From the NCBI GenBank assembly GCA_028023455.1, contig JAQFVV010000014.1, forward strand, positions 3,601,336-3,665,335: DNA of 64,000 nucleotides. The letters run 5' to 3'. Positions within the stretch are counted from its first letter, which is position 1; each line of letters opens with the position of its first letter. Positions 38,140 to 52,004 of the stretch are shown in pieces. The position numbers and the translations under genes are program-made. The DNA comes from Epiperipatus broadwayi (lineage: Eukaryota; Onychophora; Udeonychophora; Euonychophora; Peripatidae). The notes under the pieces are model-generated. The model made no database searches, was not told the DNA's origin, and was given only the letters and a program-made list of their open reading frames with translations.

Positions 38140-40760
38140 TTTATAATAAGCCTGCATTTCAGTTAATAATGATTATTATAAAAAAAAAATTTAAAACTGT
38201 CTTGACATAAATTCTGCACCGAGAGTGGCATAAAATAATTCCATTGAAGAATTAATACTTTAATAGAACAACAGCAACAGCCATTAAATATCATTAATTT
38301 TATTTCTTAGTTATTGTCTTTTTTTTCCATAAAATTATAATTTTGTTAATTTTTTTTTCAGCAACTGATTAAACATTTTAAAATGATTCTTAATTTTTGA
38401 AACAGTCAGTTTTGCCTGATTAAAAATTAATTATTTGACTTATATTAGCATGGATACAAATAGCACACTTTTATTACAGTTAGTTCTATTTTGTTAGATT
38501 CAGGCGATTCTATCAAATGCCTAGTTGAATAGAACATCATCTTCTCACAATAGCATTTCCACAAGTAAAGACCAACAACAACTGAAGAAAAGGAAAGAAT
38601 AAACCAATATGAAATATAGTGATATATACCAACCTATGTGTAATTACTATCAGTTGAATGTATTTGAAGAATTTAAATACAGCTTAAATTTATCTGAAAA
38701 CATTTAATAATTAAAAGGACGTGTTGGAAATAGTTCCACATTTAATCTTCCAAACATAAACCATTTTTTTGTTGTTGTGATAAACCAGAAGACATTTAAA
38801 TCAAAAATTCATGTCAAACTGGAATGTGTATACTATTTATCTGTGCTTGTGTTATTCGTTTCTATAAGTAACTCTTGTAATAATTTATAAGAAAGTTTAT
38901 AAAAAGGGCATGAAGGTATCATATAAATTTTACTTGGAGTTTTAAATATGTAATAATTAAAAACAAACAAAATTTTCATTTACTTCGTTTATACTTAAAG
39001 TTTGGTGATGAATGAGTTATTCTTGCTAATTCAAAATAGTGATTTATCTGGAAAAAAAATCCTAAAAGTGTTTGTAAAATAAAAAACAAATTAAGTTTCA
39101 CTTGAGTTGGTCTAATAACCTCAGATCTTGGGCACAGAAGGCTGATATATTAACCACTACAATGTGATGCCTTTAAAAGAAAGTCGTATTTTATTTTACT
39201 TAAAATTTATATGTATATTGTACAAAACTTTTGCGTATCATTTTTTTTCTTTAACATTTTCTAATTCAATATCCTTTTTAAAAACTAACTTCACTGTATC
39301 ATTCATTACTCATTCAAATCATGAATTTTTTTTTAAAAAAATATTTCACAAATTCAATTTTAAAATCATTCAAGTAAAAAATATTTGAAACCTTTTTTGT
39401 CATTTTTCTAATAATCATAATGTATTTGTTAATAATGCTTTTAGTTCTTGATGACTAAAATAAAATTAAATTTCTACTTTGAAAATGCTTTCGTTAGATC
39501 TAAACAGACTATTTAAAATTTTAAATGTTATTGTTTTTGTTTTTTTTAATGCTTAAATAGAAAAAGTAAGTTTTCACATTTAAAAAATGATAATGGGAGT
39601 GAGATCTAATTTATTAACTAATTGTAAGCCATAATTACTTACCGCTATTTAAGTATAGATTTAATAATTTAACTTGCCCAGTGTTTAATTTTGATATCAT
39701 TAAGCTCGGTTGATTTACGCAGAAATAACAAGTTAAAAAGCAAAAATAATTATAAAAAGTAAAATTTTGTTTTCATAAAACAAGGTGTGACTCTATTCAC
39801 TGTCAAAACACATTATAAACATAAAACTATCACTTTATCTTGTATTCACTTATCTATTACAACATATTAAAAAAAACAACTAATCATATGATTAATTGCT
39901 CGGGAAATTATAAGCCGTCCAAGCAACCATATGACAGACTGGGCAGAATAGTTCTATTCAACTGACCAAACCGTTTTTTTTTATTATAGCAAATTTATCT
40001 ATTCTTTATCGACAATATTATTTTCATTTTGTCTGATTGATTACTTTTTCTTTATCGATTAATTTATAAATCTACTTATACAATTATTGATTTATTCGTT
40101 GTCATATATTATTCATACATAATTACAAAATACCAAAAACTTTCAATAAAATTTAAAAGAAAATAAAAATTAAAGTAAAAAGGTATCTACTAATCTGTTT
40201 GTCGTTGTGTATTATTACTATCAGTTGTTTGTATTTGAAAAAAATTAAATAAATTTTACAATTTTCTAGACATTCAACATTTAATAATAGATAATCGAAA
40301 TAATTCAATATATTATCACATTTAAATTACCATCATCACAAACGTTTAGGAAAACACTAGTATAATGTTTATATACATTTAAACGTCAATAAAATGACAA
40401 TTTTAGACAATTCAAGTTTTAATAACAAAACAAATTCTGTGTATTATTAATAATTTATCAACTTTTCATCTTCTAATAATATTTCACAACACACTTTGAG
40501 TGAGACTTATTAACGTTAATGCTAGAAGATTTTTACGTTTATAGTGTTCACTATTTACTATCTAAAAACAATTACCGAATTTCATATATTTACTATATGA
40601 ACTGATGATTCATTCCCAAACTGCAGCTTTAATTTTTATATCTAATGTCAAAACAACAACAAAAAAATTCCACAAATAAATAACGACTGATTACAAATAA
40701 TTTATAGTATGCAGTAGAACAATTTTAAAGAATATTTAAAGACATATAATTAAAAAGTTA
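38140..40760. other. AT-rich stretch with two diverged repeat arms and a tRNA-like segment
   Basis: 38620-38745 and 40185-40310 are single diverged arms of the foldback family at 14951-15290. At about 39110-39180 (minus) GTAGTGGTTAATATATCAGC resembles a tRNA A-box region, followed by CCCAAGATCTGAGGTT, so a decayed tRNA-derived SINE is possible. I see no gene. The 39164-39388 plus-strand frame has the composition of chance AT-rich sequence. Confidence 0.45.
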
Positions 40761-41280
40761 TTAACATCTTACATTATAAACAAGGCAAAACTCTCCATAC
40801 AATAGTGCCACCCTGTGCCAACCAGAGTAATCAATGGATGCCAGAAGGCTTGTGCATAAAATCCCTATCTCATCCAATATCCCCAGACTAGTTTCTGGCT
40901 TGTGGCCTTCGTCAGTGAGGAGCCTTGGATCTGAGAGCACTCACCTAAATCTTAGAATCTAATGCAACCCTCCAGCAGCCACCTTTTATCTCTACTTAAC
41001 TATAAAACTATGAGAATGAAATTGAAAACACAAAAAATATTTTCAATCTAAGCTCAATAGCTTATATAGTCATATGGGTCTGAACTCAGTTCAGCATTCA
41101 TACATTTTGGTGTCTTTGGCTCTTTAACAACCATAGCCACCACTATTCTATTAGGCAGGATTGGTGTTAATCCATTAAGCATCACTACTGTATGGAGAGT
41201 TTTACCTTGTTTATAAACAATTATGTGCTAGTATAAGAGATGGTGATAATGTGGTGCTTAATGGTTTAACATCTTACATT
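40761..41280 (+). mobile_element. F1 foldback element, copy c, with 15-bp target-site duplication
   Basis: The body at 40776-41265 is flanked by identical TTAACATCTTACATT at 40761-40775 and 41266-41280; neighbouring bases differ. The terminal arm starts ATAAACAAGGCAAAACTCTC, and its complement GGAGAGTTTTACCTTGTTTA precedes the one-sided tail (ATTATGTGCTAGTATAAGAG). The core ATATGGGTCTGAACTCAGTT at 41072 is shared with the palindrome at 52819. Non-coding. Confidence 0.87.
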
Positions 41281-41554
41281 GTTAAAATTTTAATATTGCA
41301 ATTATAGTAAACATTTTAATAGCATTTAGTATTTAAATGCAGTATTATATATAGATTGTATGGTTTTAGACGTGAATATTTTGTTTTAAAATAATTTCTT
41401 TGGAATAATATTAGTAATATAACATTCTAATTATTGAGAACACAGGCAGTATGTAAATAGAAAGAGAAAGGCATTACCTTTTTCCACATGCACCTTAAAC
41501 ATTTATATAGTAGCCAAATGATGTACTTATTTAACAATAGAGGGATCTCTCAAA

Positions 41555-41745
41555 CTTCAACACAAGATAGAGACTTTATAAAGATAAGAAAGGTCAACTT
41601 ATCTTTAACATAACAGCCATGTGGTTTATTAATTATTCATAAAAAATTGATCACTGTGACTAAACTGAACTGTGAACTATGGATCCTGGGTTCCAGAGTC
41701 TGGCATTCTACCATTGCATAAAGCATCACATGAATATTGAAGACA
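41555..41745 (-). repeat. Possible tRNA-derived SINE
   Basis: Reading on the minus strand from about 41725: CAATGGTAGAATGCCAGACT then CTGGAACCCAGGATCC. This resembles the A box, anticodon stem and variable region of an animal tRNA (Gln or Gly-like). The B box is degraded. A leucine-poor, non-coding body follows toward 41555. Confidence 0.4.
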
Positions 41746-42133
41746 CGGAGTCAAATCTTTTACTGAATTTTAAATAATATGAAATACTTATTAACTGTTA
41801 TGTGAGAACTACAATTCTTTATTGAATATTTAAGAAGTAGTTAATGATAAAACTAATGGAAATAGATTTTAAACTGATATTAATCTATCATTTTACACAA
41901 AAAGAATATTAAACCATAGCTCGACAAAAGATCTCTATTGTAATTGACTCAGATAATTTATTTGTCTCCATCAACAGCCACATTTATTTTCAAAAAACAT
42001 GTGGACTTCACTTTAACAATTAATTGCACTTATCAAATTTAGATTTAATAATTTTTATTGAAATTAGATAAACTCTCCAATTACAAGAGGGTAAAAAAAA
42101 CTGCAATTTTGTAATAAAAATTGTGCATTTATT

Positions 42134-42730
42134 TTTAGGTGTTACAAATTAAATCATTTTCAAATTATTGTCCATTTGTTGCAATACACTGGTCTAGATA
42201 CTATTTTCACTTCTTTCAAAATGATACATTTTAATTCCCTCATTGTTTTTCTTTACCATTTCCAAATATGCAAAAATTTTTCTTTTGAGCTATTTTTCCA
42301 TTTGAGGGAACAAAAAGATGATACATGCAGTGAGAGTGGGTGAATATTATTAATAAATAAGCTGGGTCATGCTATTTTCAATTAAAATTGTTTTACACTC
42401 AAGGCTTTGTGTACTGATGCATTGTCATGGTGAGGTTTACACTCCCTGCTTTGCCATAAATCCAGTCATTTTTATTTTACCACATCACACAAACATTTCA
42501 GAAGTTGTAAGTTAAATACTTGACTATTACAAAGAAATTGTGAATGAACAATGCTGTTTGCATAAAAAAGTCTGCATTATCTTGACATTAAACTTCACTC
42601 ATCATGCTTTTTTGATATATGATGAATTTTAACTCTTCCATTAAGTCACTTGTAGTTTTCCACTTAACTACTTTCCTGTAAGCTGTTTCAAGCAATGCAA
42701 CCACTTCTCCTGCTGTTTTAGACATCACAA
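42134..42730 (-). mobile_element. Decayed mariner-type DNA transposon
   Basis: On the minus strand near 42400-42440 one frame reads HHDNASVHKALSV, the mariner transposase catalytic block containing the second Asp. Downstream, after stops, FLFPQMEK and LKRKIFAYLEMVKKN match the following mariner block (FFLFPxM...LKGxRF). The TTAGGTGTTACAAATTAAA edge at about 42135 looks like a mariner terminal repeat. Several stops and slips make it inactive. The opposite end is not certain. A small frame at about 42600-42715 (MSKTAGEVVALLETAYRK) may be its N terminus. Confidence 0.75.
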
Positions 42731-43326
42731 AAATAAAAAAATAATTGAGATGTACATAATAAAAAAAATTCTACTTGTCATCACTATTTCTCTTGACAAT
42801 GCTGGTTAACAGAAAGATGGAGGGGAGAGGAAAGAAATTCCACAAAAAGCATCTAGACCTGGAAGCACATTTAGTCACCAAAGAATGATTCCAGTTTTAT
42901 TGGTACTCTCTGTAAGTATTTAATTAAAAAGGTATAATTTAATGACAATGAATAACTACAGACATAAAAAGTATATACATATTTTGTTTTGAGACAAGAA
43001 TGCAACTTAAAAAAGTAAAAACAAAATGAAGTGATTCAAATAAATTAAAAATTCAGCTATAAACAATATTATTAAAAGCTGTCTATGATCATAGTATATA
43101 TTTAAAACAGTTTCAAAACCAATATTATTTTTTAAGCACATGTACATTTTTCTTTCATTTAAGTGCAATAAAATTTTAGATGTTGGCATATCCTTAGCTC
43201 TAAAACTTGAAATAAATAATTATGGTTGTCACCTTGTAAATAAATTCAGCTATGCTAAAATCACATAAAAAATGAAAAATAGAATGCAATGATTATAAAA
43301 ATCAATCCATGAAGCAAAGGTATCAC
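42731..43326. other. AT-rich stretch, nothing recognisable
   Basis: Contains a purine-rich patch at about 42815-42835. No coding signal or repeat was identified. Confidence 0.45.
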
Positions 43327-43431
43327 CTTAAATTTATCTAGTCTGTTTGATATCTTACAGTGCTGTGTTTTAACTTCGGGAGCAAAATAGTTTTTGTGAA
43401 AGACCTCAACATCATTCTTAATTGCTCTCCA
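43327..43431 (-). other. Orphan coding-like segment, product unknown
   Basis: The minus strand reads WRAIKNDVEVFHKNYFAPEV then KTQHCKISNRLDKFK, 35 codons of balanced, protein-like composition, ending at a possible AAG|GTGATA donor. The upstream side has a stop and no good pyrimidine-rich acceptor. It may be a transposon scrap or an exon with a non-obvious acceptor. I do not recognise the family. Confidence 0.3.
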
Positions 43432-43754
43432 TTATATTCTATTCTTAATTATATTTTTCTATTGAAGGGAATCAATATTGCATTTTTTTAATGTTCAGGA
43501 TAATTTTTATGATACAAATGAGGTCTTTCTATTTCCATTTAAATGAACCACTGCTAAAATAGATCAGATCAATTTAACAATCAGTATATATTTTTTCACT
43601 ATTTTGTCTTATTTAAAAACAAACAATGTAAACATTTACACTGGATTCTTCTAGTATGTTTTTTGTGAAACAATTTTACTTTATTAATAAAAAATAAAAC
43701 TACCCCAAATCCAAAATTAAAACAGACCAGCATAAAAATAATATTAAAACACAA

Positions 43755-43945
43755 CCTAAGGTTTCATTGCTACAAGCAGACTTCTCAAATGTAAAGAACT
43801 ACAAAAACTACACAATATATATAATATTAAAAACTACCCACAAATCCATTCACTTCCCATCCACCCTTAATATTAAAAGAACTCTTAAATAAGTTAATTG
43901 CTTCAGAATAATAAATTTTCAATAATAAAGACTTTAATTTTGGAT
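43755..43945 (-). mobile_element. Penelope-like element 3' tail
   Basis: GGTTTCATTGCTACAAGCAG and CTTCTCAAATGTAAAG match the tail at 27148-27190, and AAATAAGTTAATTGCTTCAG matches 27335-27355. Orientation is the same as there. No coding part is attached. Confidence 0.65.
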
Positions 43946-44244
43946 TTGGGATAGTTTTGATTTTATATTGACTAGTTTAGCTTTATGCTTGTAATGTTTA
44001 ATAAAAAATAATATTAAAATTAGATAGTGGTGACATTTTTTTTCATTTTAGAAGCAAATTATATCAGGATTAAGAAAATTGATTGACATTAGATAATAGC
44101 ACAAGTGGAATTATAATTTGACACAAACTTTGTTTAATGTTATATGATTTACTCACTACTTATTTAATTTAAATCCAGAATAAAAAAGATAGATGTTACT
44201 TCTATCAAGTGCAGAGGGTACAAATAATGAAGTCATGGAAAAAT

Positions 44245-44760
44245 AAATACTGTACAAACAAAATGATTATATGGAAAGTGGGTTCTTGGATTTTATATTG
44301 GATTTAGAAAAAGATATGGGAAATTTAGGCATAAAAGCAATGGAGCAGGATAGAAAAGAATATGGAAATAACACAGGGTCGGGAATGGAAGAAGAAATTA
44401 AAGTAGCTAACAAGTTTTTCTGGGTGTAGTAGCTGAAAGATTTTTGACCCCAAAAAAGATGTCACAGTGCATCTCATCTCATTAAATATATAAAAATTTA
44501 TAATACTAAAAATAGAATAATAAAACATATTGATAATAGAAATTTTTTTATAATGAATAATAAGGATCCATCAGAAGTAATAATTGAAAAATATAAAGAA
44601 TTAATTAGAAATTTGAAAAATGTTAACTCTTTCTGTTTTTTTTTTCTTTTTTTTGGGATCTGTACATAATATATTTTGGTGAGTTGGGGTTAGAGGGGGG
44701 GTCAAATCAGGCGGTCCCGCCTAAATCTTGGGCTTGACTGTGTTTGAAGTACATTTTGTG
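44245..44760 (+). other. Coding-like scraps, possibly a decayed retroelement ORF
   Basis: The frame from about 44245 reads LYKQNDYMESGFLDFILDLE and continues to MEEEIKVANKFFWV before a stop at about 44430. After slips, FLTPKKDVTVHLISL and MNNKDPSEVIIEKYKELIRN appear. A G-rich segment with the hairpin GGCGGTCCCGCC follows at about 44712. The acidic/basic charge balance is unlike chance AT-rich sequence. The family is not recognised. Confidence 0.3.
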
Positions 44761-47700
44761 AGTTCCAGCTCATGTTAGATGGATAAACATGTTTTGCCCA
44801 GTACAATATAAATACCTAATATCTTCTAATCTAGATATTGAATGAACTAAATAATCATATGGCTGTTAGCTTAGAAACAAAGCAATGAAATGTCTATAAT
44901 GGACCCATTCAATTAACCAAAATGATTTTTTAAAATTTTCATCTACTGGAAATTGACTAAGAAGCATTTAGTTCTTAAGCATTAAACTGCATAAATCTAT
45001 ACACTTTATGAAATTTATGTTAAATCAAATAAATTTTAGGCATCTCTCTCTTAAAAGAAATTGAGTTTCTCATGTAGAAGGATGCAAACAAAGGAAACAC
45101 ATTAAACCATCAAATAACATATAAACAGCACATTTAGTTATAATTATTTTATGGAATCTTCATGATGTGAAATGCTTGTTACAAATGTGACATAAAACAC
45201 TTTTCTAAGCTAAATAATTACTATTTGCATAGATCTGAATAAAAAAATCACATATACTCAAGGATAAAAAGTTCATAGATTAAATTGATTAAGTGAAGAA
45301 TCCAAATTTATTTCAGATGATGTTGTTAATCATTAGTGGATAAATTACCATAAATTTTTGTGCTGAAAAATGACTTCTAGATATCATCCAAAGAATAAAT
45401 CAACATAAATTATTATGCCTTTTCAGAGTAATATTGTTAAATTGGCAACTTGCCCTTATAAATTAATGATGGCTTTTGTAATTTATGGCACTCCACATAA
45501 AAAATAAGATTAAATTAATAATGCATCATCCATTAAAAAAACAAAAAGCTAAATTATTCCTATAAGCACATCATCCATCTTTCATGGATTTTTCACCAGC
45601 ATCTAGGCAAAATTATGAACATTAATGAAAGTTTCGGAACAATATTTAATTATATTATTTTTGAGATATTTATTAATTTTACCATAATAAACATTTAATC
45701 ATTGGCTTAGGATCATGTAACCACTTAACATCTATTGGAATTTAAAAGACATAAATATTCCTTCGATTAAATAGTCATTTGTTTTGGTTTAAAAATATAT
45801 TTTAAAATTCTAAATTTTATCTCAAAAATGATTATATTTAGCTCTATATATAATATTCAGGATAAGATTTGCAAAAAAAATAAGTGACATTTTTAATTTT
45901 TAAAACAAATATTAAATTAAAAAAAAAAAATCAATATATTTGATAAATTATAAATGAAAAAGATGACGCAAAAAAGTTTATTAAAAAGCAATATCTTTTT
46001 TTTTTTTTTTTTAAAGTCACGATTAAACTACTAATCTAGTAAAACGTAGATATTCTATTTTTTTGGATCATCTATTAATTTTTTTGTGATTTTCGTACAT
46101 TCTCTCCTGTATACTTTCCCTAAATATATGTCCAAATTACTTTTCTTCTGATTTATAATTTTCACAATAAATAATTTTTTTTTCACTTACTTTTTCAAAA
46201 CTTATATTTCTTATCTAATTAATTACATACATATATCTTTATAAATTTCAATCTTTCTCATCCCTTCTGCTAATCATCCAAGTTTCTGCTATGCACAAAA
46301 TTAGATTCCTAATAAAACATAGAGCAATCATTTTTTGAGCACTAAATTCAGTAAGGTACTACTGAATAACTATATGAAGACATTACAATTGTTATTTTCC
46401 TTCAGGTGCACAATATCTTGAAGAGCCTTATGTGACCTATTTGGCAATTATTTTTGTACCTTTTCTGTTTAATAAATAAACATTTATCTTTTCACATAAT
46501 ATTTATTAGAATACATAACATAAAAAATGAAAATCATCTTAAAAATAATATATCAATTTTAGAAATAGTGAGAATAAATGATATTATTTTTTATTAGTAA
46601 TGGATATCAGTGAAGAATTCATTGATGTAATAAATATAATTTTTTGAAATTTAAAAATCCAACTTATAATTTCAAAAGAAGTTGCAAAAGTTGCAATTTT
46701 TTTTAGTAGGTATTTCTTCTGTTTTTTTTGGCTACTAATCACTTTCTGATTTGTGTTATTACTATATTTTTTTAAAATCACTTTGTGATTTAAAAAACAA
46801 AAGAAAACATTTCATTTAGTTTTATAAAAATAATAAATAAAAAAACAAATGAACTATATATATAAACCTATCATTTTCAATTCTATGATTTAAATAAATG
46901 CCAAAGTTATGCAAGTGCAATGGATACTTTTGAATACAATGTCAAGCGTATCCTTGACTTGAAAACCCACTATTTTGAATTTGTTTTACTTTTTCTTTGA
47001 ACTATACTGACAGTGAATTTACTGGAATTAATATTAATCATTATATATTTTAGTTCATGTTTGTGATATCATATGAATTCAAAACTGCAAAGAAATGTTA
47101 AAGAATAGTGGCAAGTGAGCCACTCTAAACCTGATTACAGCACTAGAAAGTCAAACAAAGCAATTAAACAATCAGAATTGGTTGGTTAAATTTTAACTTC
47201 ATTATGTAATAGAATAATCAATCTTATTAAAACACAGCTAAGGATATTACCATTCTCATTTTAATCTTCCTATCATTAATTTTATCATAATATACACAAA
47301 AACCACTAAAATGTTCACCAACTTTCTAATTACTTATTAATTTTCAAAAATACTAAATAATTGGGAAAATTTTAATAACTTATTCTTGTTTGCATAGAAA
47401 CTCACCTGAAAATAGTATATGTATGGTATAAACTCAGGAAAGATAACTTTGATTTAAAAGTATCAAACTATCCGCATTCATAGTGTAATGGTCCAGATTC
47501 CCTTAAGGAATCAAGATGGTCACATCTAACTATAATCAGATTTAGGGTCTTCATATAAAATGCCATGAATAGTATGATTTAACTTTAATCCAAGATTGAA
47601 TCCATTTCATACAAGATAATTTAGAATTAAATATTTAATTTAGATGCAACTTAAGCTAATTGATCCAATCTTTACCTTTGTTGATTGTTCCATTTGCTCA

Positions 47701-50700
47701 ATATTTGAACTTAGGGAAGTTTTTTTACATTTAACTCTCTTCAGGGATTTTCATCAATATCCTACAGTAGTAATAATATTTAATATAATCTCAAAAGATT
47801 TTTAAACTTAATTTCAACCAAATTATCAGAACATTAAATTAGTATGATATATGTATATGGGTAGGTGTATTCAATCTTATTTTGTTTCAGAAAATAATTA
47901 AATAACTTAGACATTTTTGAATTTAAAATAAAATTTAAAAAGTTTATTAACAGATAACAATTTAAATTTATTTCATATAACAAAAAAAAAATTATTATAA
48001 GTGCTTTACATACATTTCTACTATTTTATGATATCAAATTAAATAATACCTTCCCATGTTCCCATAGTAGATATATATCATAACACAAACATATTTTTTA
48101 TAAGTTATAAAACAATAAATGAAATTTGATATATATAAAAAAATTATAATAATGCTAACTAACTAAATTTAATTTCAATAATATATGTATAAATGATGAT
48201 ATTATATTATTCAATCCTTGTGAAGGAAATCCAATTTTATGAGACTCCCTTCTATGTGTGGTCATTATTATGAAATAAAAGATCTTTCATGCAAGAATGT
48301 TAATCATTTACACAAAGAATAATAAACAAATATTACTATATTAATTAGATTAGTAATAAATAAAAATTCTGTTCTGTCATGAATGAATTTAATATGAAGA
48401 ACAATAAAATCTTACCTCCATATTAAATCTACATATTTACCTTGGTCAAGTCACTTTACAGGAAAGATCTACATTTTATTAAATAAAAAAAAATTTAACT
48501 GAATGATCTTTCCACTTCTTTTTATCTAATAACTTTCTTAAATGGACTATTTCAACATAAACAGATTTTAGAAGCAAAGGAAATTAGATGCCTGAAGCTG
48601 ATAACATAAAGATAATATGATATATTAAAATTTGATAGTAGTCCTACTCCTTTCCATAATGAGACTAATAATGTTCATTAAAGATAAAGTTCTTTATTCT
48701 TCAGTCATCAAACATCAATGAGGCAGTCAGCATACTTTGTTTAAAATTCCTCCTCTCATGTGATATTGACATCTTCCACAAATTATTTCACTATCAATTG
48801 AAATTTAATTTTAAATTATATAGATGAAGTACACATATACTTTAGGCATTTCTGTAAGAATAAGTAATTACATTATTTTCAGTTAAAACAATAGCATTTG
48901 ATTCTATGGCAAGCGATCTTTATTCATGATTTTCTATAATTATTACCTTCTTAAAAATAATTTAGTTTAAATATATGTTTTTTGGTGAAATTTATCTTCT
49001 TTAGAATTCCAATTTAGAACAATCTTATGAGTTTCTCTAATTAATAATATATATATATATAATTTCATTTTGAAATTACAATTAATGAGACTAAAGAGTA
49101 ATTTATTTACTCTTTTTATTGAGTGAGATTAGAGTTCTTTTCTAATAAAATTTTTATCAAGAAGATAATGCGTTCAAACTATTGATCCATCTTTAATATG
49201 ATCGGAATTCGAACACAGCAAAATGACTATGCATAGTGGCTAATTCATTGGCAAAAGATAGAACTAATTTAAAAATTATTGATCCAGCTTTTATAGTAGA
49301 ATCAATTTCTGGTAGCATGTATTAAATATACTGTTGATTTCACAATTTCATATTCGATTATTGTTGAAATTATTGTAATTAATAATTATATAATTGAATT
49401 CTAATTTTTATTTCCTTTGTGTTTAGTTGTTATGATGTGATTTGACCTAAGATTATCTCTATGTTTGACATTTGATTAGTGATTTTATTCAACTTAAATA
49501 ATCATTATATATATATAAATGATTTAAAAAATAGTCATTTTAGTATTTATTTCAATTTAAAACAATTATTTATTTAAATGGACTTTTCTCATCAATATTT
49601 TTATAATTAACTCTTTAAGCTATATATCTGTATATACATGTATTTTAATGTAAAAGGATAATGTATATACATATATACGAGTAGTTTTATATACTCTCAC
49701 AATAATTTGAAAAAATTGATTTCAGAATTGTGAATGCAGAAAGTTTGGCATTTGTCAACCAAAATATAATAATTTGATATTGATAATTATTGAATAAATT
49801 GTAAGAGATTGTGTGACCGGCCAACTAATGAGGGCTAGTTCAGTGTGAAATGCACAACCTTGGTATTATTTGCTATTTTCAAATGCCTTTATTCATATAT
49901 TTCAAGAATGAGTGGAATCGAAGATTTTAAATAAATCTAAAAAAAGAGATCTAATTTTATAAAAAAAAAAAAAAATCTCCCTATATATGTGTATTAAAAA
50001 CCCATATTATTAACTTATAACTTTTCACCTTAACACATAGTTTTCCTTCTCAATTAAAATTAAAAAGTTTTATATTTACAAATTTATTAACATGTTTACA
50101 TTGCATAATTATAACAATACGCTCACTTTATAGTAATTTATTTGTATAATTTCAAGAATTTTGAAAAGTCTGTAGAACTTTATTGGTTTTCAATTTTAAA
50201 ATTTAAAAAGACTACATTTATTTGATATTTTACAATATTACTGAATAAATTTTGTATGCTAAAACACTCTTAGATGTCAGAAATTAAACCAATGAAGAAT
50301 GATTTATTGAAAGACTGTGAATCATAACTATTGTGATTTAAAATAGTGAGAACATTTACCTTCTTCCCTTTCAACTATTGATTTTTAATTATAATCTTCC
50401 TTTAGTAATTACTTCTTCAGATTTATCACACTTAACTTTTGTAAATACAGACAACATTAGCATGAAGATTTATTATTGTTAGAGATAATATTTCTTTAAA
50501 AAGTAAAAGATTTTTATTTACTGTGGGCAAATCGATTTTATTAAGAAAAAATAATTTTGTTTCCACACATATTCTTACAAAAAAGATTTTTAATTAGAAA
50601 AACATCAACGATCAATTATCTTAACAATTGTTTATTTTTCAATTCAACGATCAATTATCTTAACAATTGTTTATTTTTCAATTAGAATTACACAAGGAGT

Positions 50701-52004
50701 AATTTGGTGCATTGTACATAGATCGCGCCGACTCCAACATTTTCTGTATTCGAATTTTTTTTTTTTATCAAAATCTAGTAATAAAACATTTGACCTTTTA
50801 AATTAGAATTATAAAAATTAACAAAAATACAGCAGTTCTTTGACATCGACATTACCATATCTCCAAAGAAAATTTGAATCATGTGCTAATAAAATTTGGA
50901 AATTTTTTTAAAGTACAAACAGGTTTACAATTTTTTTCAGGTGTTTCACAATAATACAAAGATAAAAAACGCTAAAAATCTCACCATCATTAAATTGGCA
51001 AGCTTGATCAATTAATATATTTTTTAATCATTCTTCTAAGTAAGAAGAAGATTGTTGGAGAGACCTTTATTTGTGATCAGTTTTTCAAATTTTTTTATAT
51101 TATAGTTCACATTTTAAGCACTCCACATATGCTGCATTTTCTTCCTTCAATGCTTTTTGATAATTATTCATTTTTGTTTTATTTCATAAGATCTAATGTT
51201 TTATCAATTTCGGAAAATTTATCCTCTCCCTTTCCATTATTATTTTTCTTTATAGCAATATGCATTTTAATGATATATCTCTAAATATTGGGATGTTAGA
51301 ATATATTATCTTAAGGAGTTTACAAGTGGTAGCAAAATAATCCTGATGATTATTAAACTTTATCATTTATTCATAATTTATATGCAGTCAATTTATGTCT
51401 TTAAGTGAATAATATATATCTATGCTTCAGAGTTAAGTTATTCATATAACATTTTAAAACTTTACATCATAGCATTAAAAAGCATTGTATTAATAAACAA
51501 ATGATATATTATTCCAGAAGTCATGACAACCTTTAGTGAAATTCATTGAATTTCATAATGTCCATCTGATAAAAATTGTTTATAAGACATAAATGTGATC
51601 TATTTCTATTAAATGTATTGTTGTGTATTTTATATTTGAATGGTTGGTTGCTCAGAAGATAATGTGATATTTGGATGCCTAAAATGATAGGTTGATCTTT
51701 AGTTCTCAAGTTTGTGACTCTATTATTGTAGTGCAGTGATAGAATACATATTTGGAAACTAAATATTCTTGGCATAAAACCTATTAGTATTGGTCCTTGA
51801 ATGTCATATGATCTCCCAAGTAAAATACCATTGATTAATTTTTTCTATTAGCATACATTTTCATTACTTTTTATATAATTAGTTTAGAAAAGAAATAAAC
51901 ATATATTACACTATTATTTATTTATAATTCAGCTATAAATTATTTCTTTCTTTTCTGAACTAATGTAATCAATGACTATTAATGAAGACATATACAGAAA
52001 AGGT
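44761..52004. other. AT-rich stretch with tRNA-like segments, a tandem duplication and weak coding scraps
   Basis: At about 47470-47560 (plus) CATAGTGTAATGGTCCAGAT resembles a tRNA A-box region. At about 49170-49270 (minus) GTGTTCGAATTCC resembles a B box. Both may be old SINEs. 50605-50682 is a 39-bp tandem duplication. At about 51080-51250 (minus) MNNYQKALKEENAAYVECLK and GKGEDKFSEIDKTLD are coding-like scraps of unknown origin, as perhaps is the frame at 51533-51775 (minus). Otherwise no features were seen. Confidence 0.4.
50605..50682. repeat. 39-bp perfect tandem duplication
   Basis: Two adjacent copies beginning TCAACGATCAATTATCTTAA. Identity is complete by eye, so the duplication is recent. 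Confidence 0.9.

Noticed and set aside
47404-47475. CAG|GTGAGT donor preceded by a 20-codon open frame on the minus strand
   Set aside because: The only acceptor available (GGATAG) has no pyrimidine tract and the residues are not recognisable.
48413-48480. Minus-strand interval with two good donors (GTAAAT and GTAAGA)
   Set aside because: Every frame is closed by stops and the acceptor lacks a pyrimidine tract.
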